A stretch of 47,249 nucleotides of DNA from Chitinophagaceae bacterium. Its GTDB lineage: Bacteria; Bacteroidota; Bacteroidia; Chitinophagales; Chitinophagaceae. The stretch covers positions 1 through 47,249 of the forward strand of contig JAICGN010000026.1 of the NCBI GenBank assembly GCA_025923075.1, given 5' to 3'. The stretch's first letter is position 1. Each line of letters starts with the position of its first letter. The position numbers were made by a program, and so were the translations under genes. Below, in pieces: positions 26,801 through 35,368 of the stretch. The notes beneath the pieces are model-generated. The model was not told the origin of the DNA and did not search any database. It saw only the letters and a program-made list of their open reading frames with translations.

Positions 26801-29800
26801 TGTACAATTGGGCATCGGATTCACTTGCGTTGATCTGGCGAAGTAATACCTGGCTGTGTGTCCAGGAAAGTTCGAAGGCACGATTCTTTAGATACCTGTC
26901 CTGGTATTTAAACATAAGATTTTCGCAGGCTTCTTTCGTATCGGCAATTCCATAGATAAGATCGACCGTCGCGGTTTGATTGGCCTTAACAAGGATGCGA
27001 TAGCGGATAGCCATTACAGGATCGAGTACTGAGCCTTCATTGCCTGAAAGGGTATCATCATCCATTGCCTTTGGGTGCCGGAGAGTTCTGCCTCTTCCTA
27101 TAAACTGCATGCGATCGGTTTCGAAGGATACATTGTCCACCTCACTGCCATGAACATGCATCAAATGAAACATCCACGGCGGTCTTTCTTCTTCTGACCG
27201 TGGGCGCCGTGTACAAAAGATCGTATTGTGTTCACGACGTATTTGTGTTTGAACAAACAGGTTGCTGAAAGCAGGATGTGCTTCATCAGAAGGCTGGGTG
27301 GCCATCACCACTTCAGCATAGCTTGTAATATCTAATACTCTGGCAGATTGTGACTTGTTAGTAATTTTTATCCTTCTTAATTCGGTATCATCTTCAGGAG
27401 AAATAACAATCTCTGTTTTGGTATCAATACCAAAATCATTTCGTTTAAATTCAACATGTCCCTGGGAAAATATGGCTTCATAATTTCTTGCACTTTGCAA
27501 AGTTGGCTGGTAGGTATTGGACCAGTATTTCCCGCTATTAACATCTTTTATGTAACAAAATATTCCGAGATCATCTTTTGTTGAGTCTTCACGCCAACGT
27601 GTAACTGCAATATTTCTCCAACGGCTATAACCGCCACCTGAATTGGTGATCATAACCTGGTAATGTCCGTTGCTCAGCAGTTGTATCTCGGGCAGTCTGG
27701 TATTTGGTGTATTGATGCTCCTGACTTCCACGTCTGTTGCCACCATCGCTGTTTCAATGATGTCGGCCGTATGTGCGTAGAAAAGTGTAGCTCTCGGGAT
27801 ACGTTCTTGAAGAAGCAAAAGTGTTGCATTAAAACGAAGCTCTGATTCGAATCTTTGTTGCATAGGTTTATTGAGCAACACATGAGCCAGTGAAAGAAAG
27901 CTCATGCCCTGGTGGTGTACCATATAAGAACGTACAACACTGTGCGTACCTCCTCTGGGCACACGAGCTGGTGTATAATCGATCGCCTCATAAAAACCAT
28001 ATTCCCCGGCTACACCTTCTTTAGATAAAAGTTGGAGGTTGCTGCATGCTTTCACCGGCGATACCATTAATGCCAGCATGGAGGCATAAGGGGCAATAAC
28101 GATATCTTCTTCAAGACCGCGTTTCAATCCCAGTCCCGGTACACCAAATGCACGGTATTGATAATTCATGTGGGCATCAACTGTATTATATCCCGATTCT
28201 GACATTCCCCATGGCACATTACGTTGTTCTGCATATTCTATTTGTCTGGCAACTGATGCTATATTGGTTTGATATAACAATGTGTTTTCATATGACGGCA
28301 TGACCAGTTGCGGCATGAGGTATTCAAACATGGAACCGCTCCATGAAAGCAATATCGGTTCTCCCCCGGAATTAGTTAATAATCTACCTAATGCAAACCA
28401 GCTTTCCTGTGGCAGTTTTCCCTGGGAGATCGCAACAAAGATCCCTAGCCTTGCTTCGGAAGCCAACAGGTCATAATAACTATTATCCTTTCGTTGCTCA
28501 TCCACATTATACCCGATCCTTAAAAGGTTTGTTGATCTCTCATAAAGAAAATCATATTCTACATCACTAAACTTTTCGCATTGTTGCGCCAGTTGATCCA
28601 GCAAATTAATTCTTTCGGTGGCTACCTTACGTGCCTTCAAAATGCATTCACGCATTTTAATTAACCATTCGTCGTTTGCATTGGCATTATCAATTTGCTG
28701 ATAATAACTGATCGCTTCCAAAAACTGTGAATGATCAAGAATTGTGTGAAGGGAAGGAATAGTATCCAGTGCAGACAGCCTTTCAAAATTTTCAGATACA
28801 GGTAATAAGTTTAACCACGGTACCAGCTCAAGCAGGTCATTATATATTTCTTTTAATTGAAAGGCTACTCTTGATATCCATTTTTTTGATTCGGCGTCTC
28901 CGGGTGTTGACGACAGATCATTTATAAGAACACTGATGGCATCAATATATTTTTTTGCATTACTCAATGAATTACTGTTATCAGCACGTGCAGCATACAA
29001 TAACGCTATGATTTTTTCGGTGTCCTTCTCAGCATGCTTGCCTAAATTTTCCTGGATGATGTTTACCGTTGTTAGTAATCCTTCGTAAAAAGTTTTTTTA
29101 AAAACAGGCTCGTGCGCCTGTGAGGTTAGTCCTTGCCGCAAAGTAAGCAGGTGACCAATAAGATTACCACTGTCCACGGTAGACACATACTTTGGATGCA
29201 GTGGTAATAATGTTAACGTATCATACCAGTTATAAAAATGTCCGTCATACCGTTCCATCCTCCGCATTGTATTCAGCGTGTTGTTGCATCTTTCTGCCAT
29301 TTCTTTTCCGCTGATATATCCGAAATCATAAGCGGCAAGATTTGCTAATAAAGCAAGGCCTATATTGGTTGGCGAGGTTCGATGAGCAATGACAGGTGCT
29401 GGCTGTTCCTGGAAATTATCCGGCGGCAACCAATTTTCATCTGCACTGACGAACCGTTCGAAGAATGACCAGGTTTTGCGTGCAGTTTTATGAAGAAATA
29501 GTTTCTGGTTTTCAGATAGGTTTGGTTTTTTTTCCGGTTCTTCTTTACTCAAATGCCATGCAATCGCTGGTGCAAATAACCACAATAATAGTATCGGACT
29601 CGCTACAAACAGCGCCGACGCATTAAGGTATATTATTGATCCAATGGTGATCGCGCTTAAAAACGGCGCGATCCACATGCTTGCGTAAACATTCAGCAGA
29701 CTGTTAGTACGCGAGCGGTTTGCAGCTGCCGAAGGGGTCCATTGTAATAATTTTCTGTGCGAGATGAGAAGACGCCAATTGGTGCGTACGATAGCGTCAA

Positions 29801-32549
29801 TGTTTTTATACGCCTCGTAAGGCAAAACAGCCAAACCGAAAACGAACCGGGTCACAAAATTTCTGACTGAGATTCCTACTTCAATAAAATGAGAAGTAAT
29901 TGTGATATCGTCAGGTTTGTTGATCAGTTGCCATGTGGCGGCTGCCATTAGTGGTAAAAGAACGATAACGGTAACTACTGAAGTCCAGAACCATGACAGA
30001 GACAATACGCACCAGCCCATCAAAAGTAACAAGGTCAATACAGCCGGCGTCACGCTACGCCGGAGGTTATCAAATATTTTCCATCTTGATAATCCGGATA
30101 ACCTGTTCTTTATTAGATGTCCTCTGCTATCGCGTACAAAAGGAAGCATCCATGCACCAACCTGCCAGTCCCCTCTGATCCATCGATGATGTCGTTGCAC
30201 ATCGGTTTTATATTGTGAAGGGCTTTCTTCATATAAATGAACATCACTTATCAGACCGGATCGTACATAACATCCTTCCAGCAAGTCGTGGCTTAGTATA
30301 CGATTTTCCGGGAACCTGCCATCCAACACCTGTTCAAATACATCGACATCATAAATTCCTTTTCCAATAAATGAACCTTCCCCAAAAAGATCCTGATACA
30401 CATCCGATGATGCCTTTGTATAAGGATCGATGCCTGCTAAATTCCCCTGCATCCGTAAATACAATGAGACAGCAGTTTTGGGAATGCTTGGTTCTACCCT
30501 GGGTTGTAAGATTCCATAACCGGTGGTCACTCTCTTTTTATTCGGATCATAAACTGGATGATTCAATGGGTGCGCCATGTTCCCAATAAACTTCCAAACA
30601 GATTCTCTCGGTAACTGTGTGTCCGAGTCCAGCGTTATTACATATTTTATATTGGTCAATATATCCAGGTCACCTACAACCAGGGAAAAATCGTTTCGGC
30701 CACGTTCTCTCAAAAAAGCATTCAGTGCAAATAACTTTCCTCTTTTACGTTCATAGCCCATCCACTTCTTTTCACGTCGGTTCCAGATCCTGGGACGATG
30801 AAAGAGATAAAATGTATTCGATTCCGGGCTCGTATACTTTTCATTTAATTCTTCAATTCTCTTTTTCGCCAATGCCAATAATTGATCATCCTCAGGCATA
30901 GTCGCAACGTCCGCATCCATAAAATCTGTCAGCAGGCCAAAATGCAGGTTCTCTTCCCTGTTAGCAAGATACCGTATCTCCAGCCCTTCAATCAGCTCTT
31001 CTATATACGCTTCACTTGTAAGCATGGTGGGAACAACAACCAGGCTACGACACTCCGTTGGAATACCGTTCGAATAATCCATTCGCGGTAGGATTTGTGG
31101 TTGCACCAAAACAGTAGAAAGCCAGTTAACAAATGACACTGCCAGTTGAAGACTGCCCAAAAATGAAAGTAATCCAACAACGGCTAAAATTTGCCAGCTA
31201 TGATGATCCCGATTATAAGCTATATAAGATAATCTGGCAGCAAGTAGAGAGGCAAGGAAAAAAATAGAGAAAATATATAGGAAAACCGGCATTTTCGCAG
31301 CGACCCGGTTGATCTTAAGACGTAACGTATAATGCATGCCACAGGCACGCTCAGTTTCTTCCAATCCTTTATCAATTAAATAGTAGCCAACATGCTGTTT
31401 TCTTTTCGAGCTGAGGTCGGCTATTTTAGTTTGCTGCGTTAATTCAATTGCTTTTTGCGCTACTTCAGTTTCAGAAAGATCTGATGATTTTGAAATTCTT
31501 TCTACCACGTGCCGGTAGCTATCCCTTGTCGCAAAATCCATTAATGGATATGTTCCGGTTTTGTCCTGTCGTAAGATCTGCTCCACACTGCTGAGTGTTT
31601 CAACAAATTCACGCCAGTCAGTAGCGCCAATAAAGCGAAGTGTGCCAATGCTGTTGCGCACGGATACCTGGTCGATCGCCTGTCTCTGATTTTCCTGCAG
31701 CACAAGATCATTACTGGTGGTTTCTGATGCAGCCAATTGCTGTTCGATCCAGTTAAGTGGTAGGGCAAGGGAAGGTCCGATTCCCTGTAGCTTTCGTGTA
31801 AATGTGGCAACAAAGTGACTGTCCAATACCGGTTTTGAGCGGGCCATATCTGCAATGACGAGGATCAGATCTCCCGGTTTTTCTTTTACGGTCGCGATCA
31901 TTTTATCTGCCCAGTGATCAGCAAGATTATGATCGATAACATCGAGTGCGATCTTACCGGCGATCCTTCTGAGATTCTCAAGAACAGCAAGGCGAAGCAT
32001 AATAGGAATCGCCCATAATTCTCCAAGTGTAAGGGTCGTTTCAGACTGATAGCTTACAATGAAACTGGTTAAGCTGTTGACATCGACACGTCCATCACTA
32101 TGTGCAATAATTTCCAAGACAATATCATACACCCGGGGCATACCGGCGGACATACCTTCGGCGAGGTAAGGCAGTGCTTCACTGTATCCTTTCGGTAAAT
32201 GTTTTCTGGCAATGACAACCTGTTCTTCTACGAGGTAAAAATTATCCAGCAGCCATTCTGATGCCGGGGTAATTGTCTTGTCAGCTCTTAAACTTTCAAC
32301 AAGGAGGTTGCGTACTTCCAATAATGTTCTTTCGTTGTCCTCCAGTCTCTTCAAAAGTTTGTCAAAAGAATAGCCTGTTTGAAGTTTATGAGACTTCGCC
32401 AATACTTTTCCATGACGATACATTTGATCGGAGCTGAAGAGTTCCGAACGAAAAGGTTCTTCTTTGTATTTACGCAAAGAATTGTCGCTAAGAAAATTAA
32501 GCCGCAAATGTGATAAAATATCCGAAACAGTACTGGTAGTAACCTTCAT
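23859..32549 (-). CDS. Cyclic beta-1,2-glucan synthase (NdvB/Cgs-like), 2896 residues
   Basis: The giant product has the size and domain order of NdvB/Cgs enzymes (about 2830-2870 residues in rhizobia and Brucella). It opens with a soluble helical region and two transmembrane segments near residues 420-478. The glycosyltransferase-84 core follows, with ITLDSDT near 640 (D-x-D) and RHHRWIRGDW near 785. More membrane segments lie near 835-880 and 955-1010. A large glucoamylase-like region contains VRSYMVHHQGMSFLSLAHVL near 1547; related middle domains carry out ring closure. The C-terminal half resembles glycosyltransferase-36/GH94 phosphorylases, with GDWNDGMDRVGNKGRGES near 2575-2590. In known systems the protein elongates linear beta-1,2-glucan from UDP-glucose, closes it into rings and trims its length, at the inner membrane. 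No NdvA-type exporter lies in this window. Confidence 0.9.
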   Translation of the reverse strand: MKVTTSTVSDILSHLRLNFLSDNSLRKYKEEPFRSELFSSDQMYRHGKVLAKSHKLQTGYSFDKLLKRLEDNERTLLEVRNLLVESLRADKTITPASEWLLDNFYLVEEQVVIARKHLPKGYSEALPYLAEGMSAGMPRVYDIVLEIIAHSDGRVDVNSLTSFIVSYQSETTLTLGELWAIPIMLRLAVLENLRRIAGKIALDVIDHNLADHWADKMIATVKEKPGDLILVIADMARSKPVLDSHFVATFTRKLQGIGPSLALPLNWIEQQLAASETTSNDLVLQENQRQAIDQVSVRNSIGTLRFIGATDWREFVETLSSVEQILRQDKTGTYPLMDFATRDSYRHVVERISKSSDLSETEVAQKAIELTQQTKIADLSSKRKQHVGYYLIDKGLEETERACGMHYTLRLKINRVAAKMPVFLYIFSIFFLASLLAARLSYIAYNRDHHSWQILAVVGLLSFLGSLQLAVSFVNWLSTVLVQPQILPRMDYSNGIPTECRSLVVVPTMLTSEAYIEELIEGLEIRYLANREENLHFGLLTDFMDADVATMPEDDQLLALAKKRIEELNEKYTSPESNTFYLFHRPRIWNRREKKWMGYERKRGKLFALNAFLRERGRNDFSLVVGDLDILTNIKYVITLDSDTQLPRESVWKFIGNMAHPLNHPVYDPNKKRVTTGYGILQPRVEPSIPKTAVSLYLRMQGNLAGIDPYTKASSDVYQDLFGEGSFIGKGIYDVDVFEQVLDGRFPENRILSHDLLEGCYVRSGLISDVHLYEESPSQYKTDVQRHHRWIRGDWQVGAWMLPFVRDSRGHLIKNRLSGLSRWKIFDNLRRSVTPAVLTLLLLMGWCVLSLSWFWTSVVTVIVLLPLMAAATWQLINKPDDITITSHFIEVGISVRNFVTRFVFGLAVLPYEAYKNIDAIVRTNWRLLISHRKLLQWTPSAAANRSRTNSLLNVYASMWIAPFLSAITIGSIIYLNASALFVASPILLLWLFAPAIAWHLSKEEPEKKPNLSENQKLFLHKTARKTWSFFERFVSADENWLPPDNFQEQPAPVIAHRTSPTNIGLALLANLAAYDFGYISGKEMAERCNNTLNTMRRMERYDGHFYNWYDTLTLLPLHPKYVSTVDSGNLIGHLLTLRQGLTSQAHEPVFKKTFYEGLLTTVNIIQENLGKHAEKDTEKIIALLYAARADNSNSLSNAKKYIDAISVLINDLSSTPGDAESKKWISRVAFQLKEIYNDLLELVPWLNLLPVSENFERLSALDTIPSLHTILDHSQFLEAISYYQQIDNANANDEWLIKMRECILKARKVATERINLLDQLAQQCEKFSDVEYDFLYERSTNLLRIGYNVDEQRKDNSYYDLLASEARLGIFVAISQGKLPQESWFALGRLLTNSGGEPILLSWSGSMFEYLMPQLVMPSYENTLLYQTNIASVARQIEYAEQRNVPWGMSESGYNTVDAHMNYQYRAFGVPGLGLKRGLEEDIVIAPYASMLALMVSPVKACSNLQLLSKEGVAGEYGFYEAIDYTPARVPRGGTHSVVRSYMVHHQGMSFLSLAHVLLNKPMQQRFESELRFNATLLLLQERIPRATLFYAHTADIIETAMVATDVEVRSINTPNTRLPEIQLLSNGHYQVMITNSGGGYSRWRNIAVTRWREDSTKDDLGIFCYIKDVNSGKYWSNTYQPTLQSARNYEAIFSQGHVEFKRNDFGIDTKTEIVISPEDDTELRRIKITNKSQSARVLDITSYAEVVMATQPSDEAHPAFSNLFVQTQIRREHNTIFCTRRPRSEEERPPWMFHLMHVHGSEVDNVSFETDRMQFIGRGRTLRHPKAMDDDTLSGNEGSVLDPVMAIRYRILVKANQTATVDLIYGIADTKEACENLMFKYQDRYLKNRAFELSWTHSQVLLRQINASESDAQLYNRLAASIIYSNSILRADAAVIQNNYRGQSGLWSHSVSGDLPIVLMHAYEQESVELVRQMVKAHAYWRLKGLSVDLVIWNEDHGSYRQFLQEQILGLITAEANIPGQKRPGSIFVKSADQLSSEDRLLFESVARIIISDIKGSLLEQVTTQIPEKPLPALLQTKTISTQIHPQVIASPKDLIFFNGTGGFTQNGREYKIITGKNKATPLPWVNVLANPQFGSVVSENGSAYTWAVNAHEYRITPWSNDPVSDAGGEAFYLRDEDTGNFWCPSPYPKKGSGPYITTHGFGYSIFEHREDGIHSEMSVFVDKDRPVKFIVLKLKNESGRERKLSAMGFLEIILGDVRSKTNIHVFSEQDKTTGALLLRNRYNSAFAERVAYFKVEGGYNFSYTADRSEFIGRNRSLDNPQALYRQRLSGRTGAAMDPCAALHVKFDLLSGAEKEIIFQIGNERNAREVTALLQQFATRDSVLQSLQNVKEYWQEIVDAVQVTTPDTALNFLANGWLTYQTIACRMFARSGFYQSGGAFGFRDQLQDVLALLHTQPSMAREHILLSASRQFIEGDVQHWWHPPEGRGVRTRCSDDLLWLPFAVSRYITVTGDSDILQVQVGFLESRTLYEGEDSLYDLPVTLNASGNLYEHCVRAIKYSHRFGEHGLPLIGAGDWNDGMDRVGNKGRGESIWLAFFLYDVLTKFSTIATNNGDLLFADSCKKEAATLQSNIEGSGWDGGWYRRAYFDDGSPLGSKENTECRIDAIAQSWSVLSGAASDNRKKMAMNALDKYLVKRDLKIIQLLDPPFDANGPNPGYIRGYVPGVRENGGQYSHAAIWALMAFAALKDREKVWELFSMIQPLHHASDLQSMNVYKAEPYVIAADVYANESHRGRGGWTWYTGSAGWMYQFIIGSLVGIELKKDQLQFNPCFPSEWLSIRIRYQYGKSTYHIIVYQLKANQESWWKSEEGEGKGNTIELIDDGLEHRFEVHAQSLE

Positions 32550-32844
32550 ATTTAATCTTTATTCCGGTTGTTTAAGAGAAAGTTACAGTAATGTGTCAAG
32601 AAAGAATATAAAAAAATATAGGATTGTTTTGGTAAGTTTGTGACTATCTCAACCCTCGCTTTGTCCCCAAATTGTTTTTAATGTTGGGAGGCCACGTTCG
32701 CTGGCAATATTACGAGGTACTTATTGAAATAAACAAATCATAGCCGTCGGGGTTCAAATTATTTTACCTTTAAATGTGAGAATATAATTAGATCACATGC
32801 TTCAGTTATCTCAAAACAATTATTTTGATCCTAAAATATCAACA
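32550..32844. other. 295-bp divergent intergenic region
   Basis: This gap lies between divergent genes. A weak repeat copy (32589-32626) is near the glucan synthase start. No promoter match good enough to call was found for either gene. Confidence 0.4.
32589..32626 (+). repeat. Dispersed intergenic repeat, weak copy O
   Basis: GTGTCAAGAAAGAATATAAA followed by AAAATATAGGATTG matches the 3' half of copy L (CAATAAAGAATATAAAAAG, then TATAGGATATTG). The 5' half is not recognisable. Confidence 0.4.
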
Positions 32845-33474
32845 ATGAGCAATGAAAATCTAAATCGCCGCAATTTTATGGGTATGGTTGGCCTTTCGGC
32901 TTTTGCAGGCAGCTTATTTTTGCCCGGACAAAGCATACCCAGTCCTGCTCAAACAGTAGATGGCAATATCAACCATATTGGGCCGATGCCAGGTTATACG
33001 CCTCAGATCGGTACCCTGATCTCAATGCTTGACTGGATCAGTGATTCCGTGATCAGGGCCACTAAAAACTTAACGGTAGCGCAACTCGATCATCTGCACG
33101 ATAAGGATTCCAATTCGATTGGGGCCTTGATGCTCCATGTGGCGGCTACAGAAGTTATCTACCAGGATATAACTTTTAATAGCCTGAACAATTTTTCAAA
33201 AGAAAATAAGGACAAGTGGAATGTGGCTATGGAATTAGGCCCCGATGCACAGACAAAGATCAAAGGCAATAAACATGAGTATTATGTGGAAGCGATAAAT
33301 GCTGTGAGGGCCAAGACAAAAATGGAAATGAAAAAAAAGGATGATAACTGGTTGCTTTCCGGTGAAACAAAGGACTGGGATTGGAATAACTACTGTAAAT
33401 GGTTTCATGTGGTAGAACATTTTGCCAATCATCGCGGACAAATAACGTGGTATGGCAAAAGACTGCCAAAGTAA
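32845..33474 (+). CDS. DinB-family protein with Tat-like signal
   Basis: The ATG at 32845 gives 209 residues; a longer frame adds 16. Residues 8-30 (NRRNFMGMVGLSAFAGSLFL) look like a twin-arginine signal (R-R-N-F-M-G), suggesting export in a folded, metal-loaded state. The body is a DinB four-helix bundle with the metal-ligand set His98 in LMLHVAATE plus His192 and His196 in VVEHFANHRGQI. DinB proteins include bacillithiol transferases and damage-inducible metalloenzymes, almost always cytosolic, so the signal is unusual. The gene is monocistronic and divergent from the glucan synthase. Confidence 0.82.
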   Translation: MSNENLNRRNFMGMVGLSAFAGSLFLPGQSIPSPAQTVDGNINHIGPMPGYTPQIGTLISMLDWISDSVIRATKNLTVAQLDHLHDKDSNSIGALMLHVAATEVIYQDITFNSLNNFSKENKDKWNVAMELGPDAQTKIKGNKHEYYVEAINAVRAKTKMEMKKKDDNWLLSGETKDWDWNNYCKWFHVVEHFANHRGQITWYGKRLPK

Positions 33475-33663
33475 ATTTCAGTCACTGCAGGGTGCTCCTA
33501 ATAATCTGCAATAGAAGAAATATGTCCACACGGAGTCGCATATTTGCGTTGGCTGTGGTGTTTCTTTCGTATAATCGATATACAGGAAAACGGATGTTGA
33601 ATCGTTAGCTTAGTCTGTGCCTAAGCGTCAGTTCCAAAGGAGCTGGCTATTATTGGATCTTGC

Positions 33664-33843
33664 TTATAGTTTTCTATTCGCGGCTTGAAGGAAAGTGGTT
33701 TGCCTTTCTGTATTTACCTGGTCCGTTCTGTTATCGTTTTGAAAAATTATATACGCTATTATTGATGCAACAACAATTAAAGCTAATGCGATCCAAAACC
33801 AGGCAGGTGCCCGCTTTTTCCCATCCATTTTTATGTCATCCAT
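33664..33843 (-). CDS. Small membrane protein, 59 residues
   Basis: Starting at the ATG at 33843 gives MDDIKMDGKKRAPAW, then a transmembrane segment (FWIALALIVVASIIAYIIF) and a polar tail (QNDNRTDQVNTERQ). A longer frame to 33888 adds 15 residues with no signal. The basic flank before the helix suggests the N-terminus is in the cytosol. The family is not recognised and the gene is antisense to a shadow frame, so the call is moderate. Confidence 0.5.
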   Translation of the reverse strand: MDDIKMDGKKRAPAWFWIALALIVVASIIAYIIFQNDNRTDQVNTERQTTFLQAANRKL

Positions 33844-33999
33844 AAGTAGAATTTTTGTGTTACAAAATATCTGACCATGACGCATCATAAATTATGCCCG
33901 TAATAACAACTACTATTGTCTACTTTCCTGTTATAACCTGGTGGGTGCAAACCGCATCAAGTGCAACGAATAAGCTATCAAGCGGTATGTGGCACTGCT

Positions 34000-34050
34000 G
34001 CAGTAGTATTCCAGTTCTTCAAATTTAAAGAGAATAATAAAATTAGAGAA
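34000..34050 (+). repeat. Dispersed intergenic repeat, copy I
   Basis: GCAGTAGTATTCCAGTTCTT is followed by CAAATTTAAAGAGAATAATA and AAATTAGAG. It matches TAGTGTTCC-TTCTTCAAAT-AAAGA-ATA with small indels. Confidence 0.55.
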
Positions 34051-34400
34051 TTGTTGTGCCAAATTTGCGACTGAGGATCATAACCTGGATCATAAGTTTG
34101 TCTCGTTGTTTAATGACAACAGCTTTGTATTCATTCAAAAACCGGCTTCTGTTTGCTCGGAAATGTCTTTGTAATATTCAATAGCCGGAACCAATTCTTT
34201 TTTCTAATAGGGTACCTTCCGGTGCGATGTGAGATGTCCTGTAATATCTTTATCGCTTCAATTGTCTGATCTCCTGTCATGATGCGGGCGACATTTCAGC
34301 AATTGCTACGGGTATCATCTTACGGGTTATAGCCGTTCTATTTAGCGGCAATATTTAGTCCAGGTTCATCACGGTTACACTTATTTTAGAGCCGATATGG
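34040..34400 (-). pseudogene. Possible decayed gene, minus strand, several frameshifts
   Basis: Three minus-strand stretches in different frames read like protein: RTAITRKMIPVAIAEMSPAS (34280-34339), TGDQTIEAIKILQDIS (about 34230-34277) and KELVPAIEYYKDISEQ (about 34155-34203). A fourth, FLNEYKAVVIKQRDKL, lies downstream of them. Each ends at a frame change or stop codon while the next begins close by, as in a gene broken by several indels. I cannot name the ancestral family, and single fragments of this length can arise by chance. Confidence 0.4.
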
Positions 34401-34470
34401 CATGAGGGTTGTTGACAACTAGTGAGATTAAAAAAGTTGATGATGTAATCTCTCCGTCAGGATTATCGAA

Positions 34471-35133
34471 ATGAGAAATAAAGACGCGCAATATTTAAGA
34501 AAATTACCCTTGAAACTGTTAGTATTGTTAATTCTTTTCCTTGCTGTCGGCTATTTATGCGGTGTAATCGTTCATGAACTATTCGGCGAGCAGGACGATG
34601 TGCTGGATAGAACAACATCTGAATTTATAGCTAAGAATATACAAAATGATCAGCTTACCAGAATCATGAGAACGATCACTTTTTTTGCCTCAGCAAAATT
34701 TCTAACGGTGGCTTATATACTTCTGGTGTTATGGTATTGGCTTGTAAAAAGGAATAATTTATTTGCGATACATGTCGCGGCTATTGCAATTAGCAGCTTT
34801 CTTCTTACCGCTTTTTTTAAAAATATATTTCAACGTGTAAGACCATTGGACCCTTTGATCGAGCCGTTGAAAAACTATAGTTATCCAAGCGGGCATGCAA
34901 GTCTGGGGTTTATTTTCTATGGGTTACTGGCTTACTTACTATCAGGATCAAGTATAAGACCGGTATACAAATACTGTATTGCAGGCTTGTTTATACTTTT
35001 TTCGTTGCTGGTCGGCTTTAGCAGAATCTATTTGAGAATCCATCATACAAGTGATGTGATCGCTGGTTTTTGCCAGGGATTGGTTTGGCTAAGTATATCG
35101 ATATGGTTTCTGGAAAGACGATCCAGTCATTAG
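34471..35133 (+). CDS. PAP2-family membrane phosphatase
   Basis: The 220-residue integral membrane protein has about six hydrophobic segments and the three phosphatase motifs of the PAP2/lipid phosphatase family: KNIFQRVRP (Lys117, Arg124, Pro125), PSGH at 139-142, and SRIYLRIHHTSD with Ser184, Arg185, His191 and Asp195. Such enzymes dephosphorylate undecaprenyl pyrophosphate, phosphatidic acid or phosphatidylglycerol phosphate at the inner membrane. The exact lipid cannot be told from sequence. The gene is monocistronic, with no lipid-carrier genes beside it. Confidence 0.9.
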   Translation: MRNKDAQYLRKLPLKLLVLLILFLAVGYLCGVIVHELFGEQDDVLDRTTSEFIAKNIQNDQLTRIMRTITFFASAKFLTVAYILLVLWYWLVKRNNLFAIHVAAIAISSFLLTAFFKNIFQRVRPLDPLIEPLKNYSYPSGHASLGFIFYGLLAYLLSGSSIRPVYKYCIAGLFILFSLLVGFSRIYLRIHHTSDVIAGFCQGLVWLSISIWFLERRSSH

Positions 35134-35368
35134 GACTTTCCGGCCCGAGCGTTGGTGGGGGCAACCAGCAACCGCACAAGAAATGAATACTAAATGACGA
35201 CCTCCTCGCTGCAGACAATCATAATAGTCTGACTAACTGTGCTATGAGCTCTCAATCATAGCTGAGAAAAGCAATCAGGCTTAAGATTTGCTTTATAGTT
35301 TGCCGCGGTGTAATAGATGGCTCCGTAAGAAGTTTTAGTGAACCAATATCATTCATAAACCGAAAGTG

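Larger units (their letters stand above)
33844..34470. other. 627-bp region with repeat copy I and decayed coding sequence
   Basis: This gap has no intact gene. It contains repeat copy I (34000-34050) and, on the minus strand, a stretch of protein-like sequence broken by frameshifts (34040-34400; see the pseudogene entry). The remainder shows nothing recognisable. Confidence 0.5.

Noticed and set aside
23859-32549. Many open frames antisense to the glucan synthase
   Set aside because: They are shadows of one long well-formed gene and carry no recognisable domain.
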